In this document: positions 15,165 to 20,838 of the stretch, in pieces
Position numbering within the stretch: position 1 is the stretch's first letter
Layout: each line of letters starts with the position of its first letter
Source: Desulfobacteraceae bacterium
Lineage (GTDB): Bacteria; Desulfobacterota; Desulfobacteria; Desulfobacterales; Desulfosarcinaceae
Assembly (NCBI GenBank): GCA_027025615.1
Contig: JALVQM010000022.1
Coordinates: forward strand, 1-20,838
DNA length: 20,838 bases
Direction: 5' to 3'
The notes under the pieces: model-generated
What the model was told of the DNA's origin: nothing
The model's input: the letters and a program-made list of their open reading frames with translations, nothing else
Databases searched by the model: none
Translations under genes and position numbers: made by a program

Positions 15165-15887
15165 TCATTTTCCTTCAACAGCAACACAACGTCCCTGCTT
15201 TAGATAGATCACCCTATGGGCCTCTTTCTGGATCAGATCCCTGTCGTGGGTTGCAATTATCACTGTAACACCCCGGGAATGAAACGACCTTAATAACTTA
15301 AAAATTGAATCGGCTGCCTCTGGATCCAGGCTACCCGTAGGTTCATCGGCCAGAATTATCTTGGGATCTCCAGCCATGGCCCGCGCAATGGCTACCCGCT
15401 GTTGCTCACCGCCGGAAAGGCTAGGGGGCAGGGCCTTTGCCCGGTCTTCCATGCCAACACTGCGCAACAAACTACGCACTTTTTTCTCAACCAGGCGTGG
15501 CTTTTTACCCTGGGCTTCAAGGACAAGAGCCACATTCCGGTAAACCGTCAGGGTAGGAATCAGCTTGTAGTCCTGGAAAACTATCCCAAACTTACGACGC
15601 AATTTAGGAATTGTTCGTCGGTTAATTCTGGCCAGATTCATACCGTCCACCAGGATCTGACCCTCGGTCAGGGCTTCTCCCAGGTACAAAAGCTTGAGCA
15701 AAGTGGTTTTACCTGCCCCTGAAGGGCCGGTAACAAAGACAAATTGTCCCTTTGCAAAATCCAGGCTGACATCATCCAGAGCCGCTTTGGAACCATAACG
15801 TTTAGAAACGTGAAACATGCGTATCAGTGCCTGGTTGTCTGGATTTTGTCTGACCGGCCAATCAGTAGGTTCCGGATTCAATGCCAA
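15165..15887 (-). CDS. ftsE: Cell division ATP-binding protein FtsE
   Basis: Cytoplasmic ATPase of FtsEX. Seen: the family start region IRMFHVSKRYG, Walker A GPSGAGKTTLLKL, Q-loop VFQDYKLIPTLTVYRN, signature LSGGEQQRVAIARA, Walker B IILADEPTGSLDPE and the switch ATHDRDLI. The core is intact and of normal length. The start is unusual: FtsE normally begins at the IRMF segment, but no good start with a ribosome site exists there. AGGAG lies eight bases before TTG at 15887, giving 240 aa with a 21-residue N-terminal extension. GTG at 15908 (247 aa) and ATG at 15818 are alternatives with poor ribosome sites. First gene of a five-gene minus-strand operon: ftsE, ftsX, envC-like, ctp, deacetylase. 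Confidence 0.93.
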   Translation of the reverse strand: MALNPEPTDWPVRQNPDNQALIRMFHVSKRYGSKAALDDVSLDFAKGQFVFVTGPSGAGKTTLLKLLYLGEALTEGQILVDGMNLARINRRTIPKLRRKFGIVFQDYKLIPTLTVYRNVALVLEAQGKKPRLVEKKVRSLLRSVGMEDRAKALPPSLSGGEQQRVAIARAMAGDPKIILADEPTGSLDPEAADSIFKLLRSFHSRGVTVIIATHDRDLIQKEAHRVIYLKQGRCVAVEGK

Positions 15888-16146
15888 GATCAAATCTCCT
15901 GTTATCACTCAAACGATTTTCCCGGATAGCTGCATAATATTGCAAAACTACCAAGCCTGGCTTTTGCCGGTTTGAATCAGACTTACTATAGTATCTGAAC
16001 TTGCTTTTTGCCTTGCCCCGGCTGCACCAGCTACATTTTTCAACCTCGTGTTAATTAGCATTGCAACCCATTGATGATCAAGTAAACAGACAACGAATTT
16101 CACGTACTTCCATGATATAAAACACAATAGCCGCCACAAAGCCCAG

Positions 16147-16181
16147 GGTCAATTGGTTTTCAGAATCATGGACAATTGACC
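16147..16181. promoter_or_regulatory. Inverted repeat overlapping the pyrE promoter (possible operator)
   Basis: Perfect 9-bp arms GGTCAATTG (16147-16155) and CAATTGACC (16173-16181) are separated by 17 bases. The right arm contains the putative -35 hexamer TTGACC, so a bound regulator would block or remodel the promoter. The repeat is seen directly; the regulator is unknown. Confidence 0.5.
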
Positions 16182-16204
16182 ACGTCAAATTAAACTGCTA
16201 TGAA
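16176..16204 (+). promoter_or_regulatory. Candidate sigma-70 promoter for pyrE
   Basis: TTGACC (16176-16181), a 17-base spacer, then TATGAA (16199-16204). The predicted start near 16211 gives a leader of about 140 bases before the pyrE ATG. This is the best promoter-like match in the window, and its place in front of the leader hairpin makes sense. Confidence 0.5.
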
Positions 16205-16246
16205 CTCAGTAAGTTCAAGGAGTGCTGTTTTCAGTTTTCCTTGCGA

Positions 16247-16299
16247 AAAGCCTCCACTGAGACCCCAATCAGGCTTCTTCCCATCGGTGGAGGCTTTTT
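16247..16299 (+). terminator. Terminator-like hairpin in the pyrE leader (possible attenuator)
   Basis: GCCTCCAC (16250-16257) pairs with GTGGAGGC (16287-16294), extended by three A-U pairs and followed by five U residues (16295-16299). The loop is long (29 bases) with a U/C-rich part. No plus-strand gene lies upstream, so the hairpin has no gene to terminate except pyrE itself. A U-rich stretch (16227-16241) precedes it, as in the UTP-sensed pyr attenuators of enteric bacteria. The GCCTCC arm could also pair with GGAGGC at the pyrE ribosome site (16342-16347). Confidence 0.55.
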
Positions 16300-16352
16300 A
16301 CTACCACAATTCAGCGTTACCGGTAATAGGGTTGGCGTTCCGGAGGCAATTA

Positions 16353-16925
16353 ATGAAAAATGAAAAAATGAAAAAAGAACTTGTTGCAATGTTGTGCGCA
16401 AAATCGTTTCAATACAGTCCTGTTGCCAAGTTTAAACTGGTTTCCGGCAGAATGAGCAATTTCTATGTCAACTGCAAGCCAACACTTCTCAACCCGCGGG
16501 GGATGTATCTGGCGGGTCACCTGATGAACGACCTGCTGGCTGACTTTGCTCCGGATGCCATTGGCGGGCTGACTTTTGGAGCTGACCCCCTGGCAATGGC
16601 CACTGCCTTTGCCTCAGAGCTTATAGGCAAGCCGATCAAAGCCTTTTCCATTCGCAAAACAAAAAAGGATCACGGTATCTCTAGATGGGTCGAGGGCGAT
16701 CTTGAGCCAGGCAGCCGGGTGGTGGTTGTAGATGATGTGGCCACAACGGGGGGGTCTACCATAAAGGCCATTGAGCGAGCCAGAGAAGAAGGCCTGCAGG
16801 TGATCGCTGCAGCGATACTGGTAGACCGCCAGGAGGGCGGTCTTAAAAATATCGGTCGGCATGTGGAAAATGTCAGGGCCCTGGTAACCCGCTCGGAATT
16901 GATGGAATTTTTAGGCCAAAGCTGA
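16353..16925 (+). CDS. pyrE: Orotate phosphoribosyltransferase
   Basis: Joins orotate and PRPP to give OMP in pyrimidine synthesis. 190 aa. Seen: FKLVSGRMSNFYVNCKPTLL near the N terminus (the family's LxSGxxSxxYxD-like region), a mobile-loop segment RKTKKDHG, and the PRPP-binding motif VVVVDDVATTGGST. ATG at 16353 was chosen because GGAGG lies six bases upstream; an open frame back to 16200 crosses the leader hairpin and is not expected to be translated. Type I PRTase with the normal domain order. Its 3' end overlaps queD, which runs the other way, by 15 bases. Probably regulated through the leader hairpin and the promoter dyad. Confidence 0.93.
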   Translation: MKNEKMKKELVAMLCAKSFQYSPVAKFKLVSGRMSNFYVNCKPTLLNPRGMYLAGHLMNDLLADFAPDAIGGLTFGADPLAMATAFASELIGKPIKAFSIRKTKKDHGISRWVEGDLEPGSRVVVVDDVATTGGSTIKAIERAREEGLQVIAAAILVDRQEGGLKNIGRHVENVRALVTRSELMEFLGQS

Positions 16926-17300
16926 CAACTTTTCCAGCGGCATGTAAGTAGCACTGGCGTCATCTGACTCCCAGGTAGTGACCCGCCTGACCCTGACATC
17001 ATGGTCGTCCAGTTTTTCCTGAAGACGTTCCGCGATATAAACCGCAATCTTTTCCGAAGAAGGATTTCCTTCAAAAAAATCAAAATCGTTTAAAAAAGTG
17101 TGATCCAGGCGGTTTACAATTTCGCGGACATACTGTTTCAAAACTCCAAAGTCGATCAACACACCGGCCTCGTTGAGTTTGTCTCCACAAACACAGACCT
17201 CTACTTTCCAGTTGTGACCATGCAGGTTTTCGCACTGTTCGGCAACCATCCTCAATTGGTGGGCAGCTGCAAATTTGGTTATTATCCTCAGCTCGAACAT
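16911..17300 (-). CDS. queD: 6-carboxy-5,6,7,8-tetrahydropterin synthase
   Basis: Converts 7,8-dihydroneopterin triphosphate to carboxytetrahydropterin, the second step towards the queuosine precursor preQ0. 129 aa. Seen: zinc ligands His14, His27 and His29, catalytic Cys23 in CENLHGHNW (the C-x3-HGH spacing typical of QueD), Asp66/His67 in RLDHTFLND, and Glu111 in TWESDDASATY. ATG at 17300 has AAGGAG nine bases upstream, which overlaps the dnaJ stop region. It follows dnaJ by 17 bases, so they are probably co-transcribed. No other queuosine gene is in the window. Folate-type PTPS-III is less likely because of the Cys motif. Confidence 0.93.
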   Translation of the reverse strand: MFELRIITKFAAAHQLRMVAEQCENLHGHNWKVEVCVCGDKLNEAGVLIDFGVLKQYVREIVNRLDHTFLNDFDFFEGNPSSEKIAVYIAERLQEKLDDHDVRVRRVTTWESDDASATYMPLEKLSALA

Positions 17301-17317
17301 TAGGGTTTTCTCCTTGA

Positions 17318-18433
17318 TTAATGAGCGGCCCTTGAAACACCGGCCTTCAGAAAATTCTTAAGCTTTGTAGAAAGCTTTTTTTCTTCCAGGCGCGCAAATT
17401 CCTTCAACAAAGCTTCCTGTTTCTTGGTAAGATTGGTGGGAGTTTTAACTGTAAACTGGATTATTTGATCACCGCGTCGGCCGTTGCGTAAAGAAACAAT
17501 ACCCTGGCCAGGCAGACTTACGACATCTCCAGGCTGGGTGCCTCTGGGGATCTTGACCTTTGTTTCACCTTCAAGGGTGGGAACGCTGATTTCGTCTCCC
17601 AGGGCTGCCTGGACAAAAGATATGGGTACCTTGCAAACAACATTGTTTTCATCACGCATGAAAAATTCATGCGGTTTGACATGAATAAAAACATATAGAT
17701 CGCCCGGTGGCCCGCCGTAGCTGCCGGCTTCTCCTTCTCCTGCCAGGCGAAGGCGTGACCCGCTGTCCACCCCCGCGGGAATTTTGACCGAAACCTTTTT
17801 GGTAACCATGATCCGGCCTGCCCCACCGCATTCTTCACAGGGCCTGGTAATAACCCGCCCCTGACCGCGGCACTGCGGACAAGTGGTCCTGATGGTGAAA
17901 AAGCCCTGGCTGCGTCCCACCTGTCCTGCGCCGCGACACTGGGGGCAGGTTTCAGGTTGCGCACCCGGGGCACACTGGCTCCCCTGGCATGAGGGACATG
18001 TGGAGTATTTTTCAACCTCGATTTCAGTTTCCACTCCGAAAGCTGCATCCAGGAATTCGAGGGTCAGGTCATAACGTAAATCAGATCCCCTCCTTGCCCT
18101 GGAGCCGGAATGGTTGCGGGATCCAAAACCAAAAAAGTCCTCAAAAATATCGCTGAAACTGGAAAAAATGTCTTCAAAACCGCCAAAACCTGAAAACCCC
18201 TGGCCTTCCAGTCCCTGATGGCCGTATTGATCATAGATCTGTCGTTTTTGTGGATCGCTTAGAACATTGTAAGCTTCAGCAGCCTCCTTGAATTTTTCTT
18301 CGGCCTCTTTGTCCCCGGGGTTACGATCCGGATGGTATTTTAGGGCTAGTTTTCGGTAAGCGGCTTTAATCCTGGTGGTACTTGCGTCGCGAGCAACACC
18401 GAGTACTTCATAGTAATCCCGTTTGATCGTCAT
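17318..18433 (-). CDS. dnaJ: Chaperone protein DnaJ
   Basis: Type I Hsp40 co-chaperone that stimulates DnaK. 371 aa, normal length. Seen: a J domain (1-70) with HPD at 34-36, a short Gly/Phe-rich region (about 74-105), and a zinc region with four CxxC pairs at Cys146/149, 163/166, 185/188 and 199/202. The first pair is CPSCQGSQ and departs from the usual CxxCxGxG at its last Gly. C-terminal substrate domains follow (VKIPAGVDSGSRLRL, GDLYVFIHVKPHEFFMRD, VKIPRGTQPGDVV). The genuine DnaJ identity is clear, although dnaK and grpE are not nearby. ATG at 18433 has a modest AAGAAG upstream. Divergent from ubiE. Confidence 0.95.
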   Translation of the reverse strand: MTIKRDYYEVLGVARDASTTRIKAAYRKLALKYHPDRNPGDKEAEEKFKEAAEAYNVLSDPQKRQIYDQYGHQGLEGQGFSGFGGFEDIFSSFSDIFEDFFGFGSRNHSGSRARRGSDLRYDLTLEFLDAAFGVETEIEVEKYSTCPSCQGSQCAPGAQPETCPQCRGAGQVGRSQGFFTIRTTCPQCRGQGRVITRPCEECGGAGRIMVTKKVSVKIPAGVDSGSRLRLAGEGEAGSYGGPPGDLYVFIHVKPHEFFMRDENNVVCKVPISFVQAALGDEISVPTLEGETKVKIPRGTQPGDVVSLPGQGIVSLRNGRRGDQIIQFTVKTPTNLTKKQEALLKEFARLEEKKLSTKLKNFLKAGVSRAAH

Positions 18434-18474
18434 AGCTTCTTCTTATGGCTTCTAAAATCAGGCTGTTATCAATA

Positions 18475-18503
18475 TTGTAAAGCGGCTGGCGCTATGTTAT
18501 GTT
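18475..18503 (+). promoter_or_regulatory. Candidate promoter for ubiE
   Basis: TTGTAA (18475-18480), a 17-base spacer, then TATGTT (18498-18503), each matching 4 of 6 consensus positions. It lies in the short divergent gap between dnaJ and ubiE. Weak support. Confidence 0.3.
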
Positions 18504-18552
18504 ACATCTCTTTAGTTAATCACCTAATCTAATGCAACCAGAAAGGATGTCA

Positions 18553-19263
18553 ATGAATAGCGGGCAACTGGATTTCATACGGGAAATGTTTGATCAAATT
18601 GCCCCGCATTATGATTTTTTAAACCGCTTGCTGAGTTTACGCCGGGATGTTTATTGGCGTAGCCAAATGGTTAAACAGCTAAGCCTGCCTCCTGCAAGCA
18701 TGGTTCTTGATGTGGCTTGCGGCACAGCCGATGTGGCTTTGGAAACCTTACACCAGAATCCTACCGACTGCCGTCTTGTAGTGGGGGTTGATTTTGCTCC
18801 GGCCATGCTGGCCCTTGCCCGTAAAAAGATCCAGCGATCCAGGTTTTACGAAAAAATACAGCTGGCTGCTGCCGATGCGTTCCAATTGCCTTTTAAAAAC
18901 CAGTCTTTCAATGCCGTCACGATCGCGTTTGGTATCCGTAACATCCAGGACAAAAAGACCGTACTTGATGAATTTTACAGGCTTCTTATTCCCTCTGGCA
19001 CTCTCGCAATCCTGGAATTAGTAGTACCCGAACAACGCTTGATGAAAAAGCTTTATTTGGAATATTTTAACAAACTCCTGCCCACAATCGGAAGAATTTT
19101 TTCCCATCATCGTTTTGCCTATTCATATCTACCAGAATCGGTGGCAGGATTTCCTAAAGATGAAGATTTTTGCAAAATGATGAGCGCTGCGGGATTCAGG
19201 AATATTTTGTGCCGACGCTTTACATTGGGAATAGCGGCATTGTTCATAGGGCACAAACCATGA
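18553..19263 (+). CDS. ubiE: Demethylmenaquinone (ubiquinone) methyltransferase
   Basis: SAM-dependent C-methyltransferase of the last menaquinone step (MenG); in an anaerobe of this type the quinone is most likely menaquinone. 236 aa from ATG at 18553. Seen: FDQIAPHYDFLNRLLSL near the N terminus, SAM motif VLDVACGTADVAL, GVDFAPAMLALA, DAFQLPFKNQSFNAVTIAFGIRN (UbiE signature), and VPEQRLMKKLYLEYFNKLLPTIG with FAYSYLPESV. The start was chosen for AAAGGA five bases upstream; ATG at 18532 would add seven residues with no ribosome site. The gene stands alone, with divergent dnaJ before it and a convergent deacetylase gene after it. Confidence 0.92.
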   Translation: MNSGQLDFIREMFDQIAPHYDFLNRLLSLRRDVYWRSQMVKQLSLPPASMVLDVACGTADVALETLHQNPTDCRLVVGVDFAPAMLALARKKIQRSRFYEKIQLAAADAFQLPFKNQSFNAVTIAFGIRNIQDKKTVLDEFYRLLIPSGTLAILELVVPEQRLMKKLYLEYFNKLLPTIGRIFSHHRFAYSYLPESVAGFPKDEDFCKMMSAAGFRNILCRRFTLGIAALFIGHKP

Positions 19264-19327
19264 CTATAGATCTGATTGCTTATTGCAAAACTGTTTCCAT
19301 GGGGGCTTGTTACAGTCAGGGCCGGTT

Positions 19328-20095
19328 TCAGGTAAGCGCTGGATGTATCAGTTGAGAAACATAAACCCAATTGATGGATTGCGCCCCGGGTGTACTTAAA
19401 AACAATTGCAATCCCTGTACTGTGGCCTGATGTGGGTGGCCGATAACAACCGCGTAGCCGTGGTGACGGGCATAAAACAGGGCCCTTGACAACTGGAAAC
19501 AAACCGCCCCGGGGTCCTGCCGAATATCTAGAAAAAAATGACGCCTCAAGGCTGCCAAATGCATGTAACGTGCTACTGAATATGCCTGGGAACGATTGGT
19601 GGTCAAACTGTCCACAAAGTATAAACCAAAGCGCTTAATAACGTCCATTACCTTGAAAACTTTTTCTTGATTTTGGGTAAAACGTGAACCCATGTGGTTG
19701 TTGATACCTACTGCATGGGGAACAGCTTCAATGTTAACATCCAGAATATTTTCAATCCGCTCTGGCGGGTAATCAACATAAAGGGCACCCGGACCCGGAT
19801 CCAGGTTTGAGCGTATCGGCTCCATGGGTTGATGAAGAATTATTTCGTGCCCCCTTTGGTGAATTTCGGCAGCCAGATCAAGCGTGTAGAGAACCCGTGG
19901 AAGAACAGCGTAAGTTATCGGTATTTTGAGATCAAGAAATTCATGCGCCAGTTTGCGACTGAAACCAATATCGTCTATAATCAGGGCTAATCTGGGCCGT
20001 GCCTGGCATTTTGCCGAAGCAATGGCTTTTGGAGGTCTTAAGCTCGCCGCTGTCAAGGCTAGCATGCTTGCAACAAAAAACCTGCGTCGATTCAT
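19328..20095 (-). CDS. Divergent polysaccharide deacetylase, secreted (second copy)
   Basis: Same family as the gene at 10515-11480 (PF04748). 255 aa. It differs at the N terminus: here MNRRRFFVASMLALT has a twin-arginine-like RRxFF motif followed by a short hydrophobic stretch and an Ala-rich end (about residue 28), so it may be exported by Tat. The catalytic domain keeps IIDDIGFS, HEIILHQPMEP, GINNHMGSR and VIGHPH. A metal site of NodB type is expected from those Asp/His residues. Monocistronic by position: ubiE converges from one side and no gene on the same strand lies close upstream. The two copies share the order of motifs but are clearly diverged, which suggests old paralogues with separate roles rather than a recent duplication. 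Confidence 0.88.
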   Translation of the reverse strand: MNRRRFFVASMLALTAASLRPPKAIASAKCQARPRLALIIDDIGFSRKLAHEFLDLKIPITYAVLPRVLYTLDLAAEIHQRGHEIILHQPMEPIRSNLDPGPGALYVDYPPERIENILDVNIEAVPHAVGINNHMGSRFTQNQEKVFKVMDVIKRFGLYFVDSLTTNRSQAYSVARYMHLAALRRHFFLDIRQDPGAVCFQLSRALFYARHHGYAVVIGHPHQATVQGLQLFLSTPGAQSINWVYVSQLIHPALT

Positions 20096-20214
20096 TTCAA
20101 AGACTTCATTTCAGTATGGTTGGGAATGTTTCGACCGTATATTATATCACTAAATTCTTACTATTGGGTAAGTATACATGTTATTGGGCTTGTTATCAAC
20201 TGTTAATACTATAT

Positions 20215-20613
20215 ATGGTAGCTACAACTATGCTGAAGAGCTACGAACACCAAATAAATACCGGCCTGTTGATAATGCGGATAGCTGTTAGTTTAATGAC
20301 CCTAACGGTGGTCATTACAATGCTACAAGCCGGTCATTCCGGATGGGTCGCTTTGGCATCTGATTTGCCGTTTGTCGGAAGCATTGGTCCTGGAGCGTTG
20401 TCAGGACTAATCTTGCTGGCTCTTGTGGTTGCCGGCGCTTTATGTTTGGCAAGAGGTTACTTATACAGGCTGGATTGCACCCTTTATGTGTCCGTATATG
20501 CAATATTTACCATGAATTGCCCGGGATCAGGCTATCAAACCTTCCCGGTGAAACAGGGGGTTTGCAATGCTAAATTCCAAGTTCTTTCTTGGTTGCCGAA
20601 AATTGCTCCATAG
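20215..20613 (+). CDS. Doubtful small membrane ORF
   Basis: An open frame of up to 132 aa (ATG at 20215 or 20230). Two hydrophobic segments (about residues 19-40 and 61-82 from 20215) flank a Gly/Ser-rich loop, which favours a real membrane protein. Against it: no ribosome site at either ATG, a C-terminal third with little protein character (Cys and Gly/Pro runs), and a 44-base overlap with the 3' end of kbl on the other strand. It also runs through the CCGGGA/TCCCGG hairpin at 20521-20548. A shorter or degraded gene is possible. No family is recognised. Confidence 0.35.
   Translation: MVATTMLKSYEHQINTGLLIMRIAVSLMTLTVVITMLQAGHSGWVALASDLPFVGSIGPGALSGLILLALVVAGALCLARGYLYRLDCTLYVSVYAIFTMNCPGSGYQTFPVKQGVCNAKFQVLSWLPKIAP
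20521..20548. other. Inverted repeat downstream of kbl
   Basis: CCGGGA (20521-20526) and TCCCGG (20543-20548) can pair, with three more possible pairs inside (AGG/CCT). It lies about 20-50 bases after the kbl stop on the minus strand. No U-tract follows on either strand, so a simple Rho-independent terminator is not supported; a 3' stability hairpin is possible. Confidence 0.35.
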
Positions 20614-20838
20614 CAAAGTCCAGATCCTCGCGGCTGTGCAGAGCGCTTAACTGGACCCTGATGCGGGCCTTGCCCATGGGCACCACCGGATAGAAAAACC
20701 CCACTACGTATACTCCTTTTTCCAGGAGTCTTGCCGCCATCTTCTGGGCAACCACAGCATCACCTAGCATTATAGGGACTATGGGATGTTCTCCGGGGGT
20801 TATCTCAAAACCCAGTTCAGTCATTTTCTGCCTGAAAT
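20570..20838 (-). CDS. kbl: 2-amino-3-ketobutyrate CoA ligase (glycine C-acetyltransferase), C-terminal part
   Basis: PLP enzyme that splits 2-amino-3-ketobutyrate with CoA into glycine and acetyl-CoA, in threonine breakdown. Only the last 89 or so codons are in the window; the gene enters from the right edge. Seen: MTELGFEITPGEHPIVPIM, LGDAVVAQKMAARLLEKGVYV, GFFYPVVPMGKARIRVQLSA, and a final helix ending in ELGI. The GFFYPVVP-G-ARIRVQLSA string is typical of Kbl rather than of BioF or HemA relatives, though the alpha-oxoamine synthase family is close-knit. Without the rest of the gene the substrate call rests on this tail. Stop is TAG at 20572-20570. Confidence 0.85.
   Translation of the reverse strand, partial: FRQKMTELGFEITPGEHPIVPIMLGDAVVAQKMAARLLEKGVYVVGFFYPVVPMGKARIRVQLSALHSREDLDFAMEQFSATKKELGI

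Larger units (their letters stand above)
15909..16352. other. Divergent control region between ftsE and pyrE
   Basis: It holds the pyrE promoter, dyad and leader hairpin (separate entries). For ftsE I see AT-rich candidates on the minus strand, including TATTAT near 15940 and a TACTATAGTA palindrome (15985-15994), but none with a well-placed -35. A minus-strand frame at 15948-16139 has no recognisable motif or ribosome site and is not called. Confidence 0.5.

Noticed and set aside
16200..16352. N-terminal extension of PyrE, or a leader peptide from ATG at 16200
   Set aside because: The frame crosses the putative -10 region and the hairpin, and 16200 lies before the predicted transcription start. 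The short GTG frame at 16220 has its AAGGA touching the start codon, so no leader peptide is called.

Overview
The window reads like ordinary chromosome of a Gram-negative anaerobe of the former Deltaproteobacteria. I would guess a Desulfuromonadia/Desulfobacterota relative, by inference from gene content only. Support: FtsE-FtsX-EnvC-CtpA-divergent polysaccharide deacetylase in one operon, a radical SAM gene directly before prmA, a fused TIGR04282-TIGR04283 transferase, a PabB-PabC fusion, and menaquinone-type UbiE. Genes are tightly packed, GTG and TTG starts are common, and several convergent genes overlap at their 3' ends. I see no transposase, integrase, tRNA, rRNA or CRISPR array.

Layout. 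(1) 1-2816, minus: folate branch, pabA followed by a pabB-pabC fusion that runs off the left edge. (2) 2960-4306, minus: a two-gene lysis cassette (M15 endolysin, then a 3TM holin of gene-transfer-agent type) with no other phage gene in view. (3) 4307-5344: about 1 kb without a convincing gene, but with hairpin-rich sequence near 5058-5130. (4) 5345-6640, minus: three small membrane or secreted proteins of unknown function. (5) 6972-10524, plus: fused nucleotidyl/glycosyltransferase-like protein, radical SAM protein of unknown function, and prmA; the last two are coupled by an ATGA overlap. (6) 10515-15908, minus: ftsE, ftsX, envC-like, ctp, divergent polysaccharide deacetylase, a compact operon for septal peptidoglycan remodelling. 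(7) 16147-16925, plus: pyrE behind a promoter, an operator-like dyad and a terminator-like leader hairpin. (8) 16911-18433, minus: dnaJ-queD. (9) 18553-19263, plus: ubiE/menG. (10) 19328-20095, minus: a second divergent polysaccharide deacetylase with a Tat-like signal. (11) 20215-20838: a doubtful small membrane ORF and the 3' end of kbl.

The most unusual item is the isolated holin/L-Ala-D-Glu-peptidase-type cassette. It could be a prophage remnant, or a domesticated lysis or secretion module similar in parts list to type 10 secretion. The next most interesting are two candidate attenuated leaders (pyrE and pabA) and the transferase-radical SAM-prmA operon, whose chemistry I cannot name. All functional calls rest on motif recognition by eye; no database search was run.
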